Source: Candidatus Gastranaerophilales bacterium (lineage in GTDB: Bacteria; Cyanobacteriota; Vampirovibrionia; Gastranaerophilales; Gastranaerophilaceae). Taken from it: DNA of 48,704 bases. A program made the position numbers and the translations under genes. This document shows, one piece after another, positions 25,859-35,783 of the stretch. The stretch spans positions 1 to 48,704 of the forward strand of contig CALUQG010000015.1 of the NCBI GenBank assembly GCA_944322855.1. Reading direction: 5' to 3'. How positions within the stretch are numbered: position 1 is the stretch's first letter; every line of letters starts with the position of its first letter. The notes under the pieces are model-generated. The model was not told the origin of the DNA and searched no databases. It saw nothing but the letters and a program-made list of their open reading frames with translations.

Positions 25859-26173
25859 GTGAAAAATTGTGTAATTTATTGTACTGTACCTAATGAATTT
25901 AATGCAAATTTGATTGCGACTACACTGGTTGAGGATAACCTTGCTGCTTGTGTGAATATCCTTCCTTCCGTTACCTCCGTTTATAAGTGGGAGGGGATTG
26001 TTCAGAATGATAATGAGTTGCTTTTGATTATAAAGACACAAGAAGATAAATTTTCAGAAATAGAAAACAAAATAAAAGAGCTACATGAGTACTCAGTTCC
26101 TGAAATTATTGCTTTGCCCATAATAAAAGGTAATGATGATTATCAAAACTGGATTGTTAAAGAAACTACTTAA
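25859..26173 (+). CDS. cutA: CutA1-like divalent ion tolerance protein
   Basis: A 104-residue protein beginning at GTG with GAGGAG upstream. The family signatures are YCTVPNE, LVEDNLAACVNILPSVTSVYKWEG and the closing ELHEYSVPEIIALPI. CutA1 forms ferredoxin-like trimers and has been linked to copper tolerance, though its exact role is uncertain. It lies 27 bp after the oxidase and 2 bp before the next gene. Confidence 0.92.
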   Translation: MKNCVIYCTVPNEFNANLIATTLVEDNLAACVNILPSVTSVYKWEGIVQNDNELLLIIKTQEDKFSEIENKIKELHEYSVPEIIALPIIKGNDDYQNWIVKETT

Positions 26174-26175
26174 AA

Positions 26176-27009
26176 ATGCAGACTTCTATTGAAAATGATT
26201 TAGAATATAAGCAAAAATTTTTGCAGATGGCTGAATTTGTCCGTAACCTTGGAATAACTGTGAACACAAATACCAGAGCTAGAGGTCATCAAGGCTTTTT
26301 TCTTAAAAACAGAATTGATATTTCTACAGACATTACTTTTGAAAGAAAAATAGAAGTTCTGATACATGAATTTACTCATTACATACATTACAAAATTGAT
26401 GCTTCTGTTCATAAAACAGGAGGTCGTTTAGAAATTTTATTTCCCAATTCTGACCTAAAAGTAATTGAACAGGAACTTTTTGAAGTTACAAAATTTGTCG
26501 ATAAAAATAAATCTTTGAATATTTTGAATTCACATAGAAATAAAATTCTGACAGAAATTAAGCTACTCGATAATAAAATCAAGTCTTTATATCCTGACTT
26601 TAAACGATCAAGCAGATACTCAAAATTTGAAAAGGAAATAAAAAAAACTGATGCAAAATATCTGCTTAAATATGACAGAGTCAAAGTAAAAACAATGTTT
26701 TTAAGAAATACAAAATTGTATACAATAAGCTCTCTTGATGATGATTTTCCAGAGTTGGATGAACAAACAAGAAATTACATAAAACTCAAATCAAAGCAAA
26801 GAACATTGTCACGTATTTCATCCAGAATAAGGCGTCTCAAAAAGTATTACAAAAGGCCTGCAGAATTATTTGCGAGATTTGTTGAAGCACTTTTCATTGA
26901 TACTGCCGCAGTTGCAAGCCTTGCTCCTGTTTCGTACGATATTTTTTGCAAAGAGCTTGCGAACAATAGATATTTTGAACTTGCAGATTTGATAAATAAC
27001 TTTTTTTAA
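26176..27009 (+). CDS. Putative zinc metallopeptidase (HExxH)
   Basis: A 277-residue protein. HEFTHYIH near residue 64 supplies the HExxH motif. A second conserved-looking segment, KRPAELFARFVEALF, near residue 235 has a Glu that could be the third zinc ligand, as in gluzincin-like families. The middle is highly basic and helical with a coiled-coil character (KILTEIKLLDNKIKSL, KSKQRTLSRISSRIRRLKK). No signal peptide, so cytoplasmic action or attachment to nucleic acid is possible. Family not identified. Confidence 0.65.
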   Translation: MQTSIENDLEYKQKFLQMAEFVRNLGITVNTNTRARGHQGFFLKNRIDISTDITFERKIEVLIHEFTHYIHYKIDASVHKTGGRLEILFPNSDLKVIEQELFEVTKFVDKNKSLNILNSHRNKILTEIKLLDNKIKSLYPDFKRSSRYSKFEKEIKKTDAKYLLKYDRVKVKTMFLRNTKLYTISSLDDDFPELDEQTRNYIKLKSKQRTLSRISSRIRRLKKYYKRPAELFARFVEALFIDTAAVASLAPVSYDIFCKELANNRYFELADLINNFF

Positions 27010-27013
27010 TTAT

Positions 27014-27042
27014 TTAAACAAATTTGCTAAATATTGTATAAT
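27014..27042 (+). promoter_or_regulatory. Possible promoter giving a leaderless mlaD-like transcript
   Basis: TTAAAC (27014-27019), a 17-bp spacer and TATAAT (27037-27042) end 7 nt before the ATG at 27050. A start of transcription at the usual distance would fall at or next to the A of the ATG, and no Shine-Dalgarno is seen. Co-transcription from upstream is also possible. Confidence 0.4.
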
Positions 27043-27049
27043 CAATTTT

Positions 27050-27643
27050 ATGAAGAAACATTTATTATGGATTACTGAACTAGTTGTATGGATATTAATT
27101 ATATTTACAACAATTTTTGTAAGTTTGTATATATACAATAAAAATATCAGAGAAAAAAATACGTATAACGTGTTTTTTCAAGATGTTGACGGCTTGATTA
27201 AAGGTTCGCCTGTAAAAATCCAGGGGTATCAAATAGGTTATGTTTCAAATATTTCTATTGTGAATGATGAAGCTTTTGTTACTTTTGTTGTTACAGATAA
27301 CAAAATAACAATGCCTTCAAATTTTACAGCCAGCGTTGCTTTTACAGGCATGGGCGGTTCTAAATCTCTGGAATTGTTTGTTCCTGAATCCGGTACAAAA
27401 ACAAAAAACTATATAACGACAAAAGAACCAAGGCGAATAAATGACTTTTATGTTTACCAGAATCAAATTGCACAAAATATTGTTACTATGACCTCAGATT
27501 TTATGAGAATGTTTAATGATAAAGTTACGGGCAAAATGATTAACTTTATAAGAAACCCTTATATTTTTGGTGAAATACATGGGGTGCTTGATTCAATTCA
27601 AGATAGTGAAAGTCAGTTTATGAATAAGATGGAGAAAAAATGA
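27050..27643 (+). CDS. MCE-domain protein, MlaD-like
   Basis: A 197-residue protein with one N-terminal membrane segment (about 7-29) and one MCE domain (about 37-115): YNVFFQDVDGLIKGSPVKIQGYQIGYV, then strands to ELFVPES. MlaD forms a hexameric ring that passes phospholipid between membranes with the MlaFEB transporter. No mlaE or mlaF gene is in the window. The C-terminal helical tail of about 70 residues fits the MlaD type. Its stop overlaps the upp ATG by 4 bp, so translation may be coupled. Confidence 0.88.
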   Translation: MKKHLLWITELVVWILIIFTTIFVSLYIYNKNIREKNTYNVFFQDVDGLIKGSPVKIQGYQIGYVSNISIVNDEAFVTFVVTDNKITMPSNFTASVAFTGMGGSKSLELFVPESGTKTKNYITTKEPRRINDFYVYQNQIAQNIVTMTSDFMRMFNDKVTGKMINFIRNPYIFGEIHGVLDSIQDSESQFMNKMEKK

Positions 27644-28308
27644 CAACGTTGAATAATAAAAATGTCACTGTAGTAAATCATCCTTTGTGCGAACATAATT
27701 TGAGCGTAATAAGAGATAAAAATATTAATTCTGACGGTTTTAAAAATTCAATGAAAAGATTGGCGACAATTCTGGTACTTGAGGCTACCAGAAATTTGCC
27801 TCTCAAAGAATTTACCGTGCAAACACCTATTACAACCTGCAAAACCAATAAGATTAGCGATGAGTATAAAATTATCTTTGCTCCGATACTCAGAGCCGGT
27901 CTTGCCATTTCTGATGTTGCGAGTGAAATAATTCCTGATGCAAGTATACAGCATGTCGGAATGTATCGTGATGAACAAACTCTTGAGCCTGTGTGGTATT
28001 ATGACAAAACTCCTGTTAAATATAACGATCCTGAGCATATAAAAGTATTTATACTAGATCCGATGCTTGCTACCGGTAATTCTGCTCATGCTGCAGTGTC
28101 GTTATTTTTGAAAAAAGGTATTCTTATAGAGAACCTTGTTTTTATTTCTATATTGAGCGCCCCAAACGGTATTGAGCTTTTGACAAAAGATTTCCCCTAT
28201 TTAAAAATAATTACGGCAAAAATTGATGAAGCTCTCAATTCAAGGGGCTACATTGTTCCGGGACTTGGTGATGCAGGAGACAGGCTGTTTAATACTTTTG
28301 AGAAATAA
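27640..28308 (+). CDS. upp: Uracil phosphoribosyltransferase
   Basis: A 222-residue type I phosphoribosyltransferase. The signatures are VVNHPLCEHNLSVIRDK, FAPILRAGLAI, the PRPP-binding DPMLATGNSA loop, and the uracil-contacting GYIVPGLGDAGDRLF at the C-terminus. It makes UMP from uracil and PRPP. It starts within the end of the mlaD-like gene (ATGA) and is 3 bp before pgeF. Confidence 0.96.
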   Translation: MTTLNNKNVTVVNHPLCEHNLSVIRDKNINSDGFKNSMKRLATILVLEATRNLPLKEFTVQTPITTCKTNKISDEYKIIFAPILRAGLAISDVASEIIPDASIQHVGMYRDEQTLEPVWYYDKTPVKYNDPEHIKVFILDPMLATGNSAHAAVSLFLKKGILIENLVFISILSAPNGIELLTKDFPYLKIITAKIDEALNSRGYIVPGLGDAGDRLFNTFEK

Positions 28309-28311
28309 AAT

Positions 28312-29067
28312 ATGTTTTTATTTGATGAAATTAATAACAAAAAAATTCTTAAATCAACTCTGCTGGATGACAAACCTGTAAAACATCTTTTTACAACACG
28401 TGAAACGGTTATAACGCCGAAAGATTTGCCAGAATTAGCTGAATTGGCACAGAATAATTTAAAAATTATTGCAGATTATCTTGATGTTGATAAAGATAAC
28501 ATAATAATTCCAGTGCAGACCCATTCTGCAAATATTAAAACAGCTAAAAAAGGTCAATTTTATCCTGACACAGACGCTCTTGTTGTAGAGGATTCTGATA
28601 TAGCTGTACTTTTAAATTTTGCAGATTGCACACCTGTTATTTTGTATGATGAAATTCAAAATATCGGAGCTGTCATTCATGCCGGATGGAGAGGTACTGC
28701 AGCTTCGATTGCAGCAAAAACTGTTGAGTTTATGAATAACAGGTATAAATCTAATCCGGACGATATTACTGCTGTTATAGGGCCGGCTATTTCGATGAAA
28801 AATTATCAAGTAGATGAAAATGTGTTTAAACAGTTGAGAATAACATTGCAGGGTGAGTATAGTGATTATTTCTCTTTTGATGATATTCAAAATAAATATA
28901 ATGTTGATTTAAAAACTATAAATTTTCACCAGCTTAGAGAACTAGGCATAAAGAGAATTGACAAATGCGGTTATTGTACTTACGATGCGGTTGATGTATT
29001 CTTTTCTTACAGGAGAGAACACGGAAAAACTGCAAGACACAGTGCTGTTTTAAAATTGAATAATTAA
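28312..29067 (+). CDS. pgeF: Purine nucleoside phosphorylase-type PgeF/YfiH protein
   Basis: A 251-residue multicopper-oxidase-like (Cu-oxidase_4) protein. The zinc and active-site residues are in [21 protein letters not shown] and IGPAIS, with a C-terminal CGYCTYD. Family members act on purine nucleosides (adenosine deaminase and nucleoside phosphorylase activity, as in human FAMIN), and E. coli YfiH is linked to peptidoglycan editing. Placement next to upp fits nucleotide salvage. Confidence 0.9.
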   Translation: MFLFDEINNKKILKSTLLDDKPVKHLFTTRETVITPKDLPELAELAQNNLKIIADYLDVDKDNIIIPVQTHSANIKTAKKGQFYPDTDALVVEDSDIAVLLNFADCTPVILYDEIQNIGAVIHAGWRGTAASIAAKTVEFMNNRYKSNPDDITAVIGPAISMKNYQVDENVFKQLRITLQGEYSDYFSFDDIQNKYNVDLKTINFHQLRELGIKRIDKCGYCTYDAVDVFFSYRREHGKTARHSAVLKLNN

Positions 29068-29084
29068 TAAGGGGAGTTAATACA

Positions 29085-30398
29085 ATGTCAGTTATAGACA
29101 AATTATCATCAATAAGCGATACACTCAGTGAAATATTCAAATATGCCTCTGAAAATCAGGAAATAAAAGAGGATTTTGAAGAATATATAAAAACTATTGG
29201 GCTTTATAATGCGCCGGCTTCTCAGATTAATTCTGTTTTAGTTACATATGTATTTGAGAGAGTTTTTCACAAAGGCGCAGATACTATTTTTTCAATGTTT
29301 TTAAAAGATAAAACTGATATTGATGACCGGACAAAAAATGTTGTATTAGCTTTGCAAAAGTCTATAGATTCTATTTTTGAAGTTAAAACTGTTCATAAAA
29401 ACGGATTTGATTTAAACAGCCTTGTCAATGAAAAAAAATACTTTGCAATGCCTCTTGTAAAAATGAGCCACCTTCGCGGTATATACAAAGGCTCATATAT
29501 ACTGGCAAGAATTTTCCCTTTTGAAAACGAATATTACATTGTTGAAATTCGAGAAACTTTTTCGTCTATTGATAAGGATAAGGTCTTGAAATTTGCAGTG
29601 GCAAAGATTATTGAACAGCCTGAAAATCTTTACAAAGATAATGAAGACAAGCTTGTTGAAATTGAAAAAGAAATTGAAAAATTCAATCAAAAATTTATAG
29701 AGTGTTTTGGTTCTGATGAAATTGTCACGACAAATGAATTTGTTGATCAGCTAATAAGTGATTTCAATGATTATTATTTTGATACGGATGCAAAAACGAA
29801 AGAAGAAATTAATACTTTAATAAAACCTGTTGAAAATTATGCATTTTTTAAAGTGCCTGAATTTAACAGCGGATATGACAATTTCATAGAGACATCACTT
29901 GCAGGATATTCCAGTCATAGTAAAAAATATGATGTCGGAGTGATTTTTGACAGTGAGTTAGGAATGTATATAATTCCTTTCTACGGTACACTTTGCCATA
30001 TATTAGAAGTTGATGATTACAAGCAAATTGAAGGCTGGGACGAGTGTATCAAGTCGTTTATGGAAAATGACAAAATTCCTGCAAAACTTGTTAAAAGATT
30101 GGCTGATAAATACCCTGATTTTGTTAACCGTCTCAATGAAGTTTATTCTTCATCAATGACTCTTGAAGAATATCTTGAAAAATATAAAATAGACTTTTTG
30201 AAAAATAAAATCTATTCTCCGACAAGTGTGTTGTATTCGTCAAAGGCCTTTGGCGATTTGATGGGATTTATTCCCGATGAAAAACAATTAAAAGCAAAAG
30301 AAATTCAAGCTCAAAATGCTGCAACTGTGGGAAGAAACGATCCTTGCCCTTGTGGCAGCGGAAAGAAATATAAAAAATGCTGCGGAGCTATGGTATAA
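29085..30398 (+). CDS. SEC-C motif protein of unknown function
   Basis: A 437-residue acidic protein whose last 22 residues form a SEC-C zinc motif ([18 protein letters not shown]). That motif binds SecB or the ribosome in SecA and also occurs in many unrelated proteins. The first 410 residues have mixed helices and strands and no domain I recognise. No signal or membrane segment. GGGGAG precedes the ATG. Possible roles include a ribosome or chaperone-linked factor, but this is inference. Confidence 0.75.
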   Translation: MSVIDKLSSISDTLSEIFKYASENQEIKEDFEEYIKTIGLYNAPASQINSVLVTYVFERVFHKGADTIFSMFLKDKTDIDDRTKNVVLALQKSIDSIFEVKTVHKNGFDLNSLVNEKKYFAMPLVKMSHLRGIYKGSYILARIFPFENEYYIVEIRETFSSIDKDKVLKFAVAKIIEQPENLYKDNEDKLVEIEKEIEKFNQKFIECFGSDEIVTTNEFVDQLISDFNDYYFDTDAKTKEEINTLIKPVENYAFFKVPEFNSGYDNFIETSLAGYSSHSKKYDVGVIFDSELGMYIIPFYGTLCHILEVDDYKQIEGWDECIKSFMENDKIPAKLVKRLADKYPDFVNRLNEVYSSSMTLEEYLEKYKIDFLKNKIYSPTSVLYSSKAFGDLMGFIPDEKQLKAKEIQAQNAATVGRNDPCPCGSGKKYKKCCGAMV

Positions 30399-30435
30399 TA
30401 ATATAGTAATATTGTAGTTATCCAATGAGGTCTTG

Positions 30436-31074
30436 ATGAAACATCTGCTCGTTGATGTCAAATGTTCTGATGCTGTGATTAAAGAAAAGGCACTGAAGGA
30501 ATTAAGAAATGTATGCTGTCAGTGTAAAGCTTGTGAGTTACATAAAACAAGAACATCAGCCGTATTTTCTGACGGTAATCCAGATGCTCCTATTATGTTA
30601 ATAGGTGAAGCCCCGGGTGCAGATGAAGACGCAACAGGAAAACCTTTTGTCGGCAGAGCCGGTCAGCTATTAAATACTTTTTTAGAAGAAGCAGGCATTG
30701 ACAGGCAGAGAGATTTATATATTTGCAACACTATAAAATGCAGGCCTCCTCAAAATAGAGTGCCGTCAAATGAGGAAAAACTTGCCTGTCAGGGATATTT
30801 GATAGGCCAAATTTCAATAGTACGACCCAAAATAATTTTGCTTTGCGGTTCTACTGCTGCTAATTCTTTTATTGATGAAGATTTTAAAATCTCACAAATT
30901 CGCGGCAAATGGCTTAACCTTTTCGATGATATTGATGTTATGGCTATATTCCATCCTTCGTACCTGCTTAGAAACCACTCTCTTGAAACAGGGAGCCCGA
31001 GATGGCTTATGAAAAGGGATTTATTAAATATTAAAGCCAAACTTGATGAAATTAGAACTCAAACTGACAACTAG
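30436..31074 (+). CDS. Family 4 uracil-DNA glycosylase (Fe-S)
   Basis: ATG at 30436 gives 212 residues. Cys27, Cys30 and Cys33 stand in the N-terminal cluster region and Cys residues in YICNTIKCRPP complete the likely 4Fe-4S site. The catalytic motif is GEAPGADEDATGKPFVGRAG, with FHPSYLLR towards the C-terminus. It removes uracil from DNA. Its stop codon shares a CTAG palindrome with the convergent MATE gene. TGAGGT lies upstream. An in-frame TTG precedes the ATG directly. Confidence 0.93.
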   Translation: MKHLLVDVKCSDAVIKEKALKELRNVCCQCKACELHKTRTSAVFSDGNPDAPIMLIGEAPGADEDATGKPFVGRAGQLLNTFLEEAGIDRQRDLYICNTIKCRPPQNRVPSNEEKLACQGYLIGQISIVRPKIILLCGSTAANSFIDEDFKISQIRGKWLNLFDDIDVMAIFHPSYLLRNHSLETGSPRWLMKRDLLNIKAKLDEIRTQTDN

Positions 31075-32405
31075 TTTTGATATATTTTTTTCAGATATTT
31101 GAATTTTTTGTAGATTACAAACAAAAATAGCGTACACATCGCTAAGAAAGAAACAGCAAGTCCAATCCAGAAACCGTTTAAAGACATTTTGTAATGATAT
31201 GCAAGCATATAACCAAACGGCAGACCAAAGAGCCAATATCCGGCAATTAGTGTTACTGATGCTATTTTTGTCATCTTTAATCCTTTTAATATACCGCTCA
31301 AGCTTACTTGAAGTCCATCAAACATTAGATAATATGCAGCGATATGAAGAATTGGCATTCCAAGAGCAAGCATTTGTTTGTTATCTGTAAATATTTCAAA
31401 AATTTGTCTTGGCATTGTAACTAAAAGAATTGAACAAGCAGCCATAAATAAGACAGCCATCAAAGTTCCTGACAGAGCATATCTTTTGATTTCGCTCAGA
31501 ATTTTTGCACCGTTATAATATCCGACTTTTATTGCTATTGCAGCTGATATGGACATCGGAATCATGTAAGCACTTGATGTAATAGTAACAGCTATATTGT
31601 GTGTTGCTGCCAGTATTCCTGCTTCTCTTCCAACGAGAATTGTTATAAGATTAAATCCTAAGAACTCAAGAAGCATCGCTATTCCGATGGGATAACCTAC
31701 TTTTAGAAGCTGTTTTATTAAATTTTTGTCAAAAGGATTTTTGAGCCGCAGCATTCCAAGACAATATCCAAGCAATATAAGTCCCATCAAAGTCCTGACA
31801 ATAAAAGCTGCAAGCGCAAGTCCTATTACTCCGAGTCCGGGTATCGGTCCTATGCCGAATACCAGAGAATATGCCAGAACAAAATTTAATACAAGTGCTG
31901 CTACTAAAATTAGATTAGGAAAGTTTACAATTTCATATGCCAGAAGAAATTCTTTTAAGCACTGGTACAAATACATCCCGAAAAGAGAAAATGCACATAT
32001 AAATACATATTCTTTTATCATTGGAACAAGCTCCGATTCAAATCCCATTTTGGAAATTAATGGAACCATTAAAAGACATATTGTACAAAAAATGACGGCA
32101 AGAAGCATTGAGTAATTCAAGATGGTCATCAAAAATTTTTTAGTCGGCTTTCTGTTGCCTCTGTAATTTGATATAACGATTGATATTGCTGACATTAAAC
32201 CAATTCCGACAACCAGTACGCAAAAAATAATAGAGTTGGCAATACTGATTGCCGCCAGAGTATTTGTTGAGTGTTTAGCCGCAATAAAAACATCTGTTGC
32301 ACCAATCATAACCTGCCCGAGATTTCCTACTATCAGCGGCAGGGATAATGATATAATTTCAGTAAAATAATTTTTATATTTGTTTAATGTTTCAACAAGC
32401 TGCAT
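31071..32405 (-). CDS. MATE family efflux transporter
   Basis: A 444-residue integral membrane protein with about twelve hydrophobic helices in two similar halves. The start (SLSLPLIVGNLGQVMIGATDVFIAAKHSTNTLAAISIANSI) has the typical MATE helix 1 signature, and the second half begins near FLGFNLITILVGREAGILAATHNIAV. Members export drugs, dyes or metabolites using Na+ or H+. The substrate is not predictable. It stands alone, divergent from rfbC. No Shine-Dalgarno was seen. Confidence 0.9.
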   Translation of the reverse strand: MQLVETLNKYKNYFTEIISLSLPLIVGNLGQVMIGATDVFIAAKHSTNTLAAISIANSIIFCVLVVGIGLMSAISIVISNYRGNRKPTKKFLMTILNYSMLLAVIFCTICLLMVPLISKMGFESELVPMIKEYVFICAFSLFGMYLYQCLKEFLLAYEIVNFPNLILVAALVLNFVLAYSLVFGIGPIPGLGVIGLALAAFIVRTLMGLILLGYCLGMLRLKNPFDKNLIKQLLKVGYPIGIAMLLEFLGFNLITILVGREAGILAATHNIAVTITSSAYMIPMSISAAIAIKVGYYNGAKILSEIKRYALSGTLMAVLFMAACSILLVTMPRQIFEIFTDNKQMLALGMPILHIAAYYLMFDGLQVSLSGILKGLKMTKIASVTLIAGYWLFGLPFGYMLAYHYKMSLNGFWIGLAVSFLAMCTLFLFVIYKKFKYLKKIYQN

Positions 32406-32507
32406 AATGACTAATTTACCATATCAAAAATATTAAGCAAATTTATACAAATTGTACAAAATGTATGAAAAACAAATATCTTGTAATATAATTTTATAGA
32501 GAGATTT

Positions 32508-33077
32508 ATGCGAGGGGTTATGCCGTTTGAATTTAAAAAATTGGATTTAGCTGGTGTTGTATTAATAAAACCAAAGGTATTCGGGGATTCTCGCGGATAT
32601 TTCATGGAAGCTTATCAAAAGTCTGTATTCGAAAAAAACGGTATTGATGCTGATTTCTGTCAGGATAACCATTCAATGTCTACAAAGGGGGTTTTAAGAG
32701 GTTTACACTATCAAAAAAATCCTAAATCACAGGCAAAGCTTGTCAGATGTATTAAAGGCAGTATTTTGGATGTTGCTGTTGATTTAAGAAAAAATTCGCC
32801 AACTTTCGGAAAATGGATAGGTGAGATTTTATCTGACGAAAATAGAAATATGCTTTATATTCCTTCAGGGTTTGCACACGGCTTTCTTGTTTTGAGTGAT
32901 AAAGCAGAATTGCTGTACAAAGCCACAAATGAATATTCTCCTGAGCATGATAGAGGTATTAGGTGGAATGACCCTGATATAAATGTTGATTGGAAAATTG
33001 ATTATATACCAATAATAAGCGATAAAGATGCTAAACAGCCATTTTTTAAAGAAGTAAGTAAGGAGGATTTATTTTGA
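32508..33077 (+). CDS. rfbC: dTDP-4-dehydrorhamnose 3,5-epimerase
   Basis: A 189-residue cupin-fold epimerase. FGDSRGYFMEAYQKS, RGLHYQ with the catalytic His, VAVDLRKNSPTFG, and GFAHGFLVLSDKAEL are RfbC hallmarks. It is the first gene of rfbCBDA. A TATAAT at 32487-32492 is 15 nt before this ATG. A second in-frame ATG at 32520 fits the family N-terminus and has GAGG nearby, so the true start is uncertain. Confidence 0.95.
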   Translation: MRGVMPFEFKKLDLAGVVLIKPKVFGDSRGYFMEAYQKSVFEKNGIDADFCQDNHSMSTKGVLRGLHYQKNPKSQAKLVRCIKGSILDVAVDLRKNSPTFGKWIGEILSDENRNMLYIPSGFAHGFLVLSDKAELLYKATNEYSPEHDRGIRWNDPDINVDWKIDYIPIISDKDAKQPFFKEVSKEDLF

Positions 33078-34054
33078 AGATATTAGTCACAGGCGGTGCA
33101 GGTTTTATCGGCAGTTGTTTTGTAAGACATATTCTTGAAAAGTATAGCGATTACAAAGTTATAAACCTTGATGCTCTTACATATGCCGGAAATATTGAAA
33201 ACCTTGATGATGTTAAAAATAATCCGAATTACAAATTTGTTCATGGAAATATTTGCGATAAAAAACTTGTTTATGAGTTAATGAGTGAAGTGGATACAGT
33301 AGTCAACTTTGCTGCTGAAAGCCATGTTGATCGTTCTATAACAGGGCCTGAAATATTTATAGAGACAAATGTTAAAGGAACATTGAATCTGCTTCAGGCA
33401 GCCAAGGAAGCGAAAGTGGAAAGATTTTTACAGGTGTCAACTGATGAAGTATACGGTACACTAGGAAAAGACGGCTATTTCTATGAGACTACTCCTTTGG
33501 CTCCGAATTCTCCTTATTCAGCCTCAAAAGCGTCTGCAGATTTATTAGTAAGGGCTTATTTTGAAACATATAAGATGCCTGTGCTAAACACCAGATGCTC
33601 AAACAATTACGGGCCGTATCAGTATCCTGAAAAGCTAATACCGTTTTTTATTTCACAGCTGCTTAAAGGTGAAAAAGTGCCTGTGTATGGTGACGGGCTA
33701 AATGTTAGAGACTGGCTTTATGTATATGATCATTGCAGTGCAATTGATACTGTTCTGCACAAAGGCAGAGTTGGGGAAGTGTATAATATCGGCGGTCATA
33801 ACGAAAAAACAAACCTGGAAATAACAAAAATTATACTGGAGGCAATGGGAAAGGACGAAAACTCTATAAAATATGTAGAGGACAGATTAGGCCATGACAG
33901 AAGATATGCTATTGATAATCACAAAATTCAGTCTGAACTTGGTTGGGAACCGTCTTTGACTTTTGAAGAAGGTATAAAAATTACAATAAATTGGTATCTT
34001 GAAAATCAAGATTGGATAAAGTCAATTGAAGCTAAGAAAGCGAGTTTTGTTTAA
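33074..34054 (+). CDS. rfbB: dTDP-glucose 4,6-dehydratase
   Basis: A 326-residue short-chain dehydrogenase-type enzyme starting at TTG, with AGGAGG 7 nt upstream. TGGAGFIGS binds NAD, VSTDEVYG supplies catalytic Thr-Asp-Glu, and the YSASKAS motif has the Tyr and Lys. The start overlaps the rfbC stop by 4 bp. It makes dTDP-4-keto-6-deoxyglucose, second step of the rhamnose pathway. Confidence 0.97.
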   Translation: MKILVTGGAGFIGSCFVRHILEKYSDYKVINLDALTYAGNIENLDDVKNNPNYKFVHGNICDKKLVYELMSEVDTVVNFAAESHVDRSITGPEIFIETNVKGTLNLLQAAKEAKVERFLQVSTDEVYGTLGKDGYFYETTPLAPNSPYSASKASADLLVRAYFETYKMPVLNTRCSNNYGPYQYPEKLIPFFISQLLKGEKVPVYGDGLNVRDWLYVYDHCSAIDTVLHKGRVGEVYNIGGHNEKTNLEITKIILEAMGKDENSIKYVEDRLGHDRRYAIDNHKIQSELGWEPSLTFEEGIKITINWYLENQDWIKSIEAKKASFV

Positions 34055-34905
34055 TGTCTGAAACAAGTAATAAACAAAGAACAGTTCTCGTTACCGGTGC
34101 TTCAGGTATGCTCGGGCAGGATTTGTGCCCACTTTTTGAAGATGCCGGTTGGAATGTTATAGAAACAACAAGACAAAATCTGGATATTACAAATGAAACT
34201 CAAGTTCTAAAAGTTATCGACGAACACAAACCTGATGTCGTAGTTCACTGTGCTGCTTATACAAATGTTGACGGAGCAGAAGACGATTTTCATACTGCAG
34301 AACTTGTTAACTCAAAAGGTACTGAATATATTGCAAAATGCTGCGCATTAAAAAATATTACCCTTGTTTATATATCTACGGATTATGTGTTTGATGGAAC
34401 AAAAAATACACCGTATGAGCCATCTGATATAACTAATCCTATTAACAAATACGGATTAACAAAATTACAAGGTGAACAGGCTGTACAAAAGTATTGTTCC
34501 AAATATTATATAGTTAGAACAAGCTGGCTTTACGGTCATCATGGTAAAAACTTTGTAGAAACAATGCTTTCTCTTGCTGTTTCTCATAACGAACTAAAAG
34601 TTGTAGATGACCAGATAGGCTGTCCGACATGGACTGTTGATTTAGCTGACGGAATTTTGTCAATTCTTGACAATTCAAATGAGTACGGAATTTATCACAT
34701 TTGTGGTAGTGAATGTACAAGCTGGTTTGAATTTGCAAAAGAAATATTTAGACTTGCAAAACTTAATGTGAATTTAGTTCCTTGTACTACGAATGAATTC
34801 CCGAGACCGGCAAAGAGACCGAAATATAGTGTGATGGATAATGCCGGAATTTTGAGAAATTGGAAAAAGGCACTTAAAGAATATATAGAATTGAGGGTTG
34901 AATAA
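34054..34905 (+). CDS. rfbD: dTDP-4-dehydrorhamnose reductase
   Basis: A 283-residue Rossmann protein. GASGMLGQD is the cofactor motif, [12 protein letters not shown] and [10 protein letters not shown] are typical RfbD segments, and YGLTKLQGE has the catalytic Tyr and Lys. It makes dTDP-L-rhamnose, the last step. Its ATG overlaps the rfbB stop by one base (TAATG). Confidence 0.96.
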   Translation: MSETSNKQRTVLVTGASGMLGQDLCPLFEDAGWNVIETTRQNLDITNETQVLKVIDEHKPDVVVHCAAYTNVDGAEDDFHTAELVNSKGTEYIAKCCALKNITLVYISTDYVFDGTKNTPYEPSDITNPINKYGLTKLQGEQAVQKYCSKYYIVRTSWLYGHHGKNFVETMLSLAVSHNELKVVDDQIGCPTWTVDLADGILSILDNSNEYGIYHICGSECTSWFEFAKEIFRLAKLNVNLVPCTTNEFPRPAKRPKYSVMDNAGILRNWKKALKEYIELRVE

Positions 34906-35783
34906 TGAAAGGTATAGTTCTCGCAGGCGGAGCAGGTACAAGACTTTATCCGAGTACAATGGTCGTTTCAAAACAGCTTTTGCCTATTTATGATAAACCA
35001 ATGATTTATCACCCGGTATCGGTACTTATGTTGGCAGGTATAAGAGATATACTTATAATTTCCACTCCTCAGGATCTTCCTAATTTTAAAAAATTACTGG
35101 GGGATGGCAGTATGTTTGGCGTTAATTTCAACTATGTTGAACAGCCTTCTCCTGACGGTCTTGCTCAAGCTTTTATTTTAGGTGAAGATTTTATTGGCAA
35201 TGACTGTGCTGCTTTAATTCTCGGTGATAACATCTTTTATGGCCCTGGATTTTCCGGTACTTTGAGAAAAGTTGTTCAAAGAACTCAAACTGCAGGCGGT
35301 GCTACAGTTTTTGGATATCAGGTTAAAGACCCTGAAAGATTTGGTGTCGTTTCTTTCAATAGTTCGGGTAAAGCCGAAACTATTGAAGAAAAACCTAAAT
35401 ATCCAAAGTCTAATTATGCAGTTACCGGTCTGTATTTTTATGATAACAATGTTGTAAATTATGCTAAAAATCTTAAACCTTCTGAAAGGGGCGAACTTGA
35501 GATTACTGATTTAAACAGAATATATCTTGATAAAGAAAATTTGGATGTCGAGATTTTGGGCAGAGGTTTTGCCTGGCTCGATACAGGTACACATCATTCA
35601 TTGCTTCAGGCAAGTCAATATGTACAAACTATTGAGGAAAATCAGGGTATCAAAATCGCCTGCCTTGAAGAAGTTGCTTTTAGGATGGGATTTTTGGATA
35701 AGAAGCAGCTTGAAATACAGTCTGAAAAATATAAAGACAACGAATATTTTAATTACATAAAAAGGATTATAAAACAGGCATGA
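34905..35783 (+). CDS. rfbA: Glucose-1-phosphate thymidylyltransferase
   Basis: A 292-residue nucleotidyltransferase. [11 protein letters not shown] is the nucleotide-binding loop, [16 protein letters not shown] follows, LGDNIFYG carries the metal-binding Asp, and [20 protein letters not shown] contacts the sugar. It makes dTDP-glucose, first step of the pathway. It overlaps rfbD by one base and the next glycosyltransferase by four. Confidence 0.97.
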   Translation: MKGIVLAGGAGTRLYPSTMVVSKQLLPIYDKPMIYHPVSVLMLAGIRDILIISTPQDLPNFKKLLGDGSMFGVNFNYVEQPSPDGLAQAFILGEDFIGNDCAALILGDNIFYGPGFSGTLRKVVQRTQTAGGATVFGYQVKDPERFGVVSFNSSGKAETIEEKPKYPKSNYAVTGLYFYDNNVVNYAKNLKPSERGELEITDLNRIYLDKENLDVEILGRGFAWLDTGTHHSLLQASQYVQTIEENQGIKIACLEEVAFRMGFLDKKQLEIQSEKYKDNEYFNYIKRIIKQA

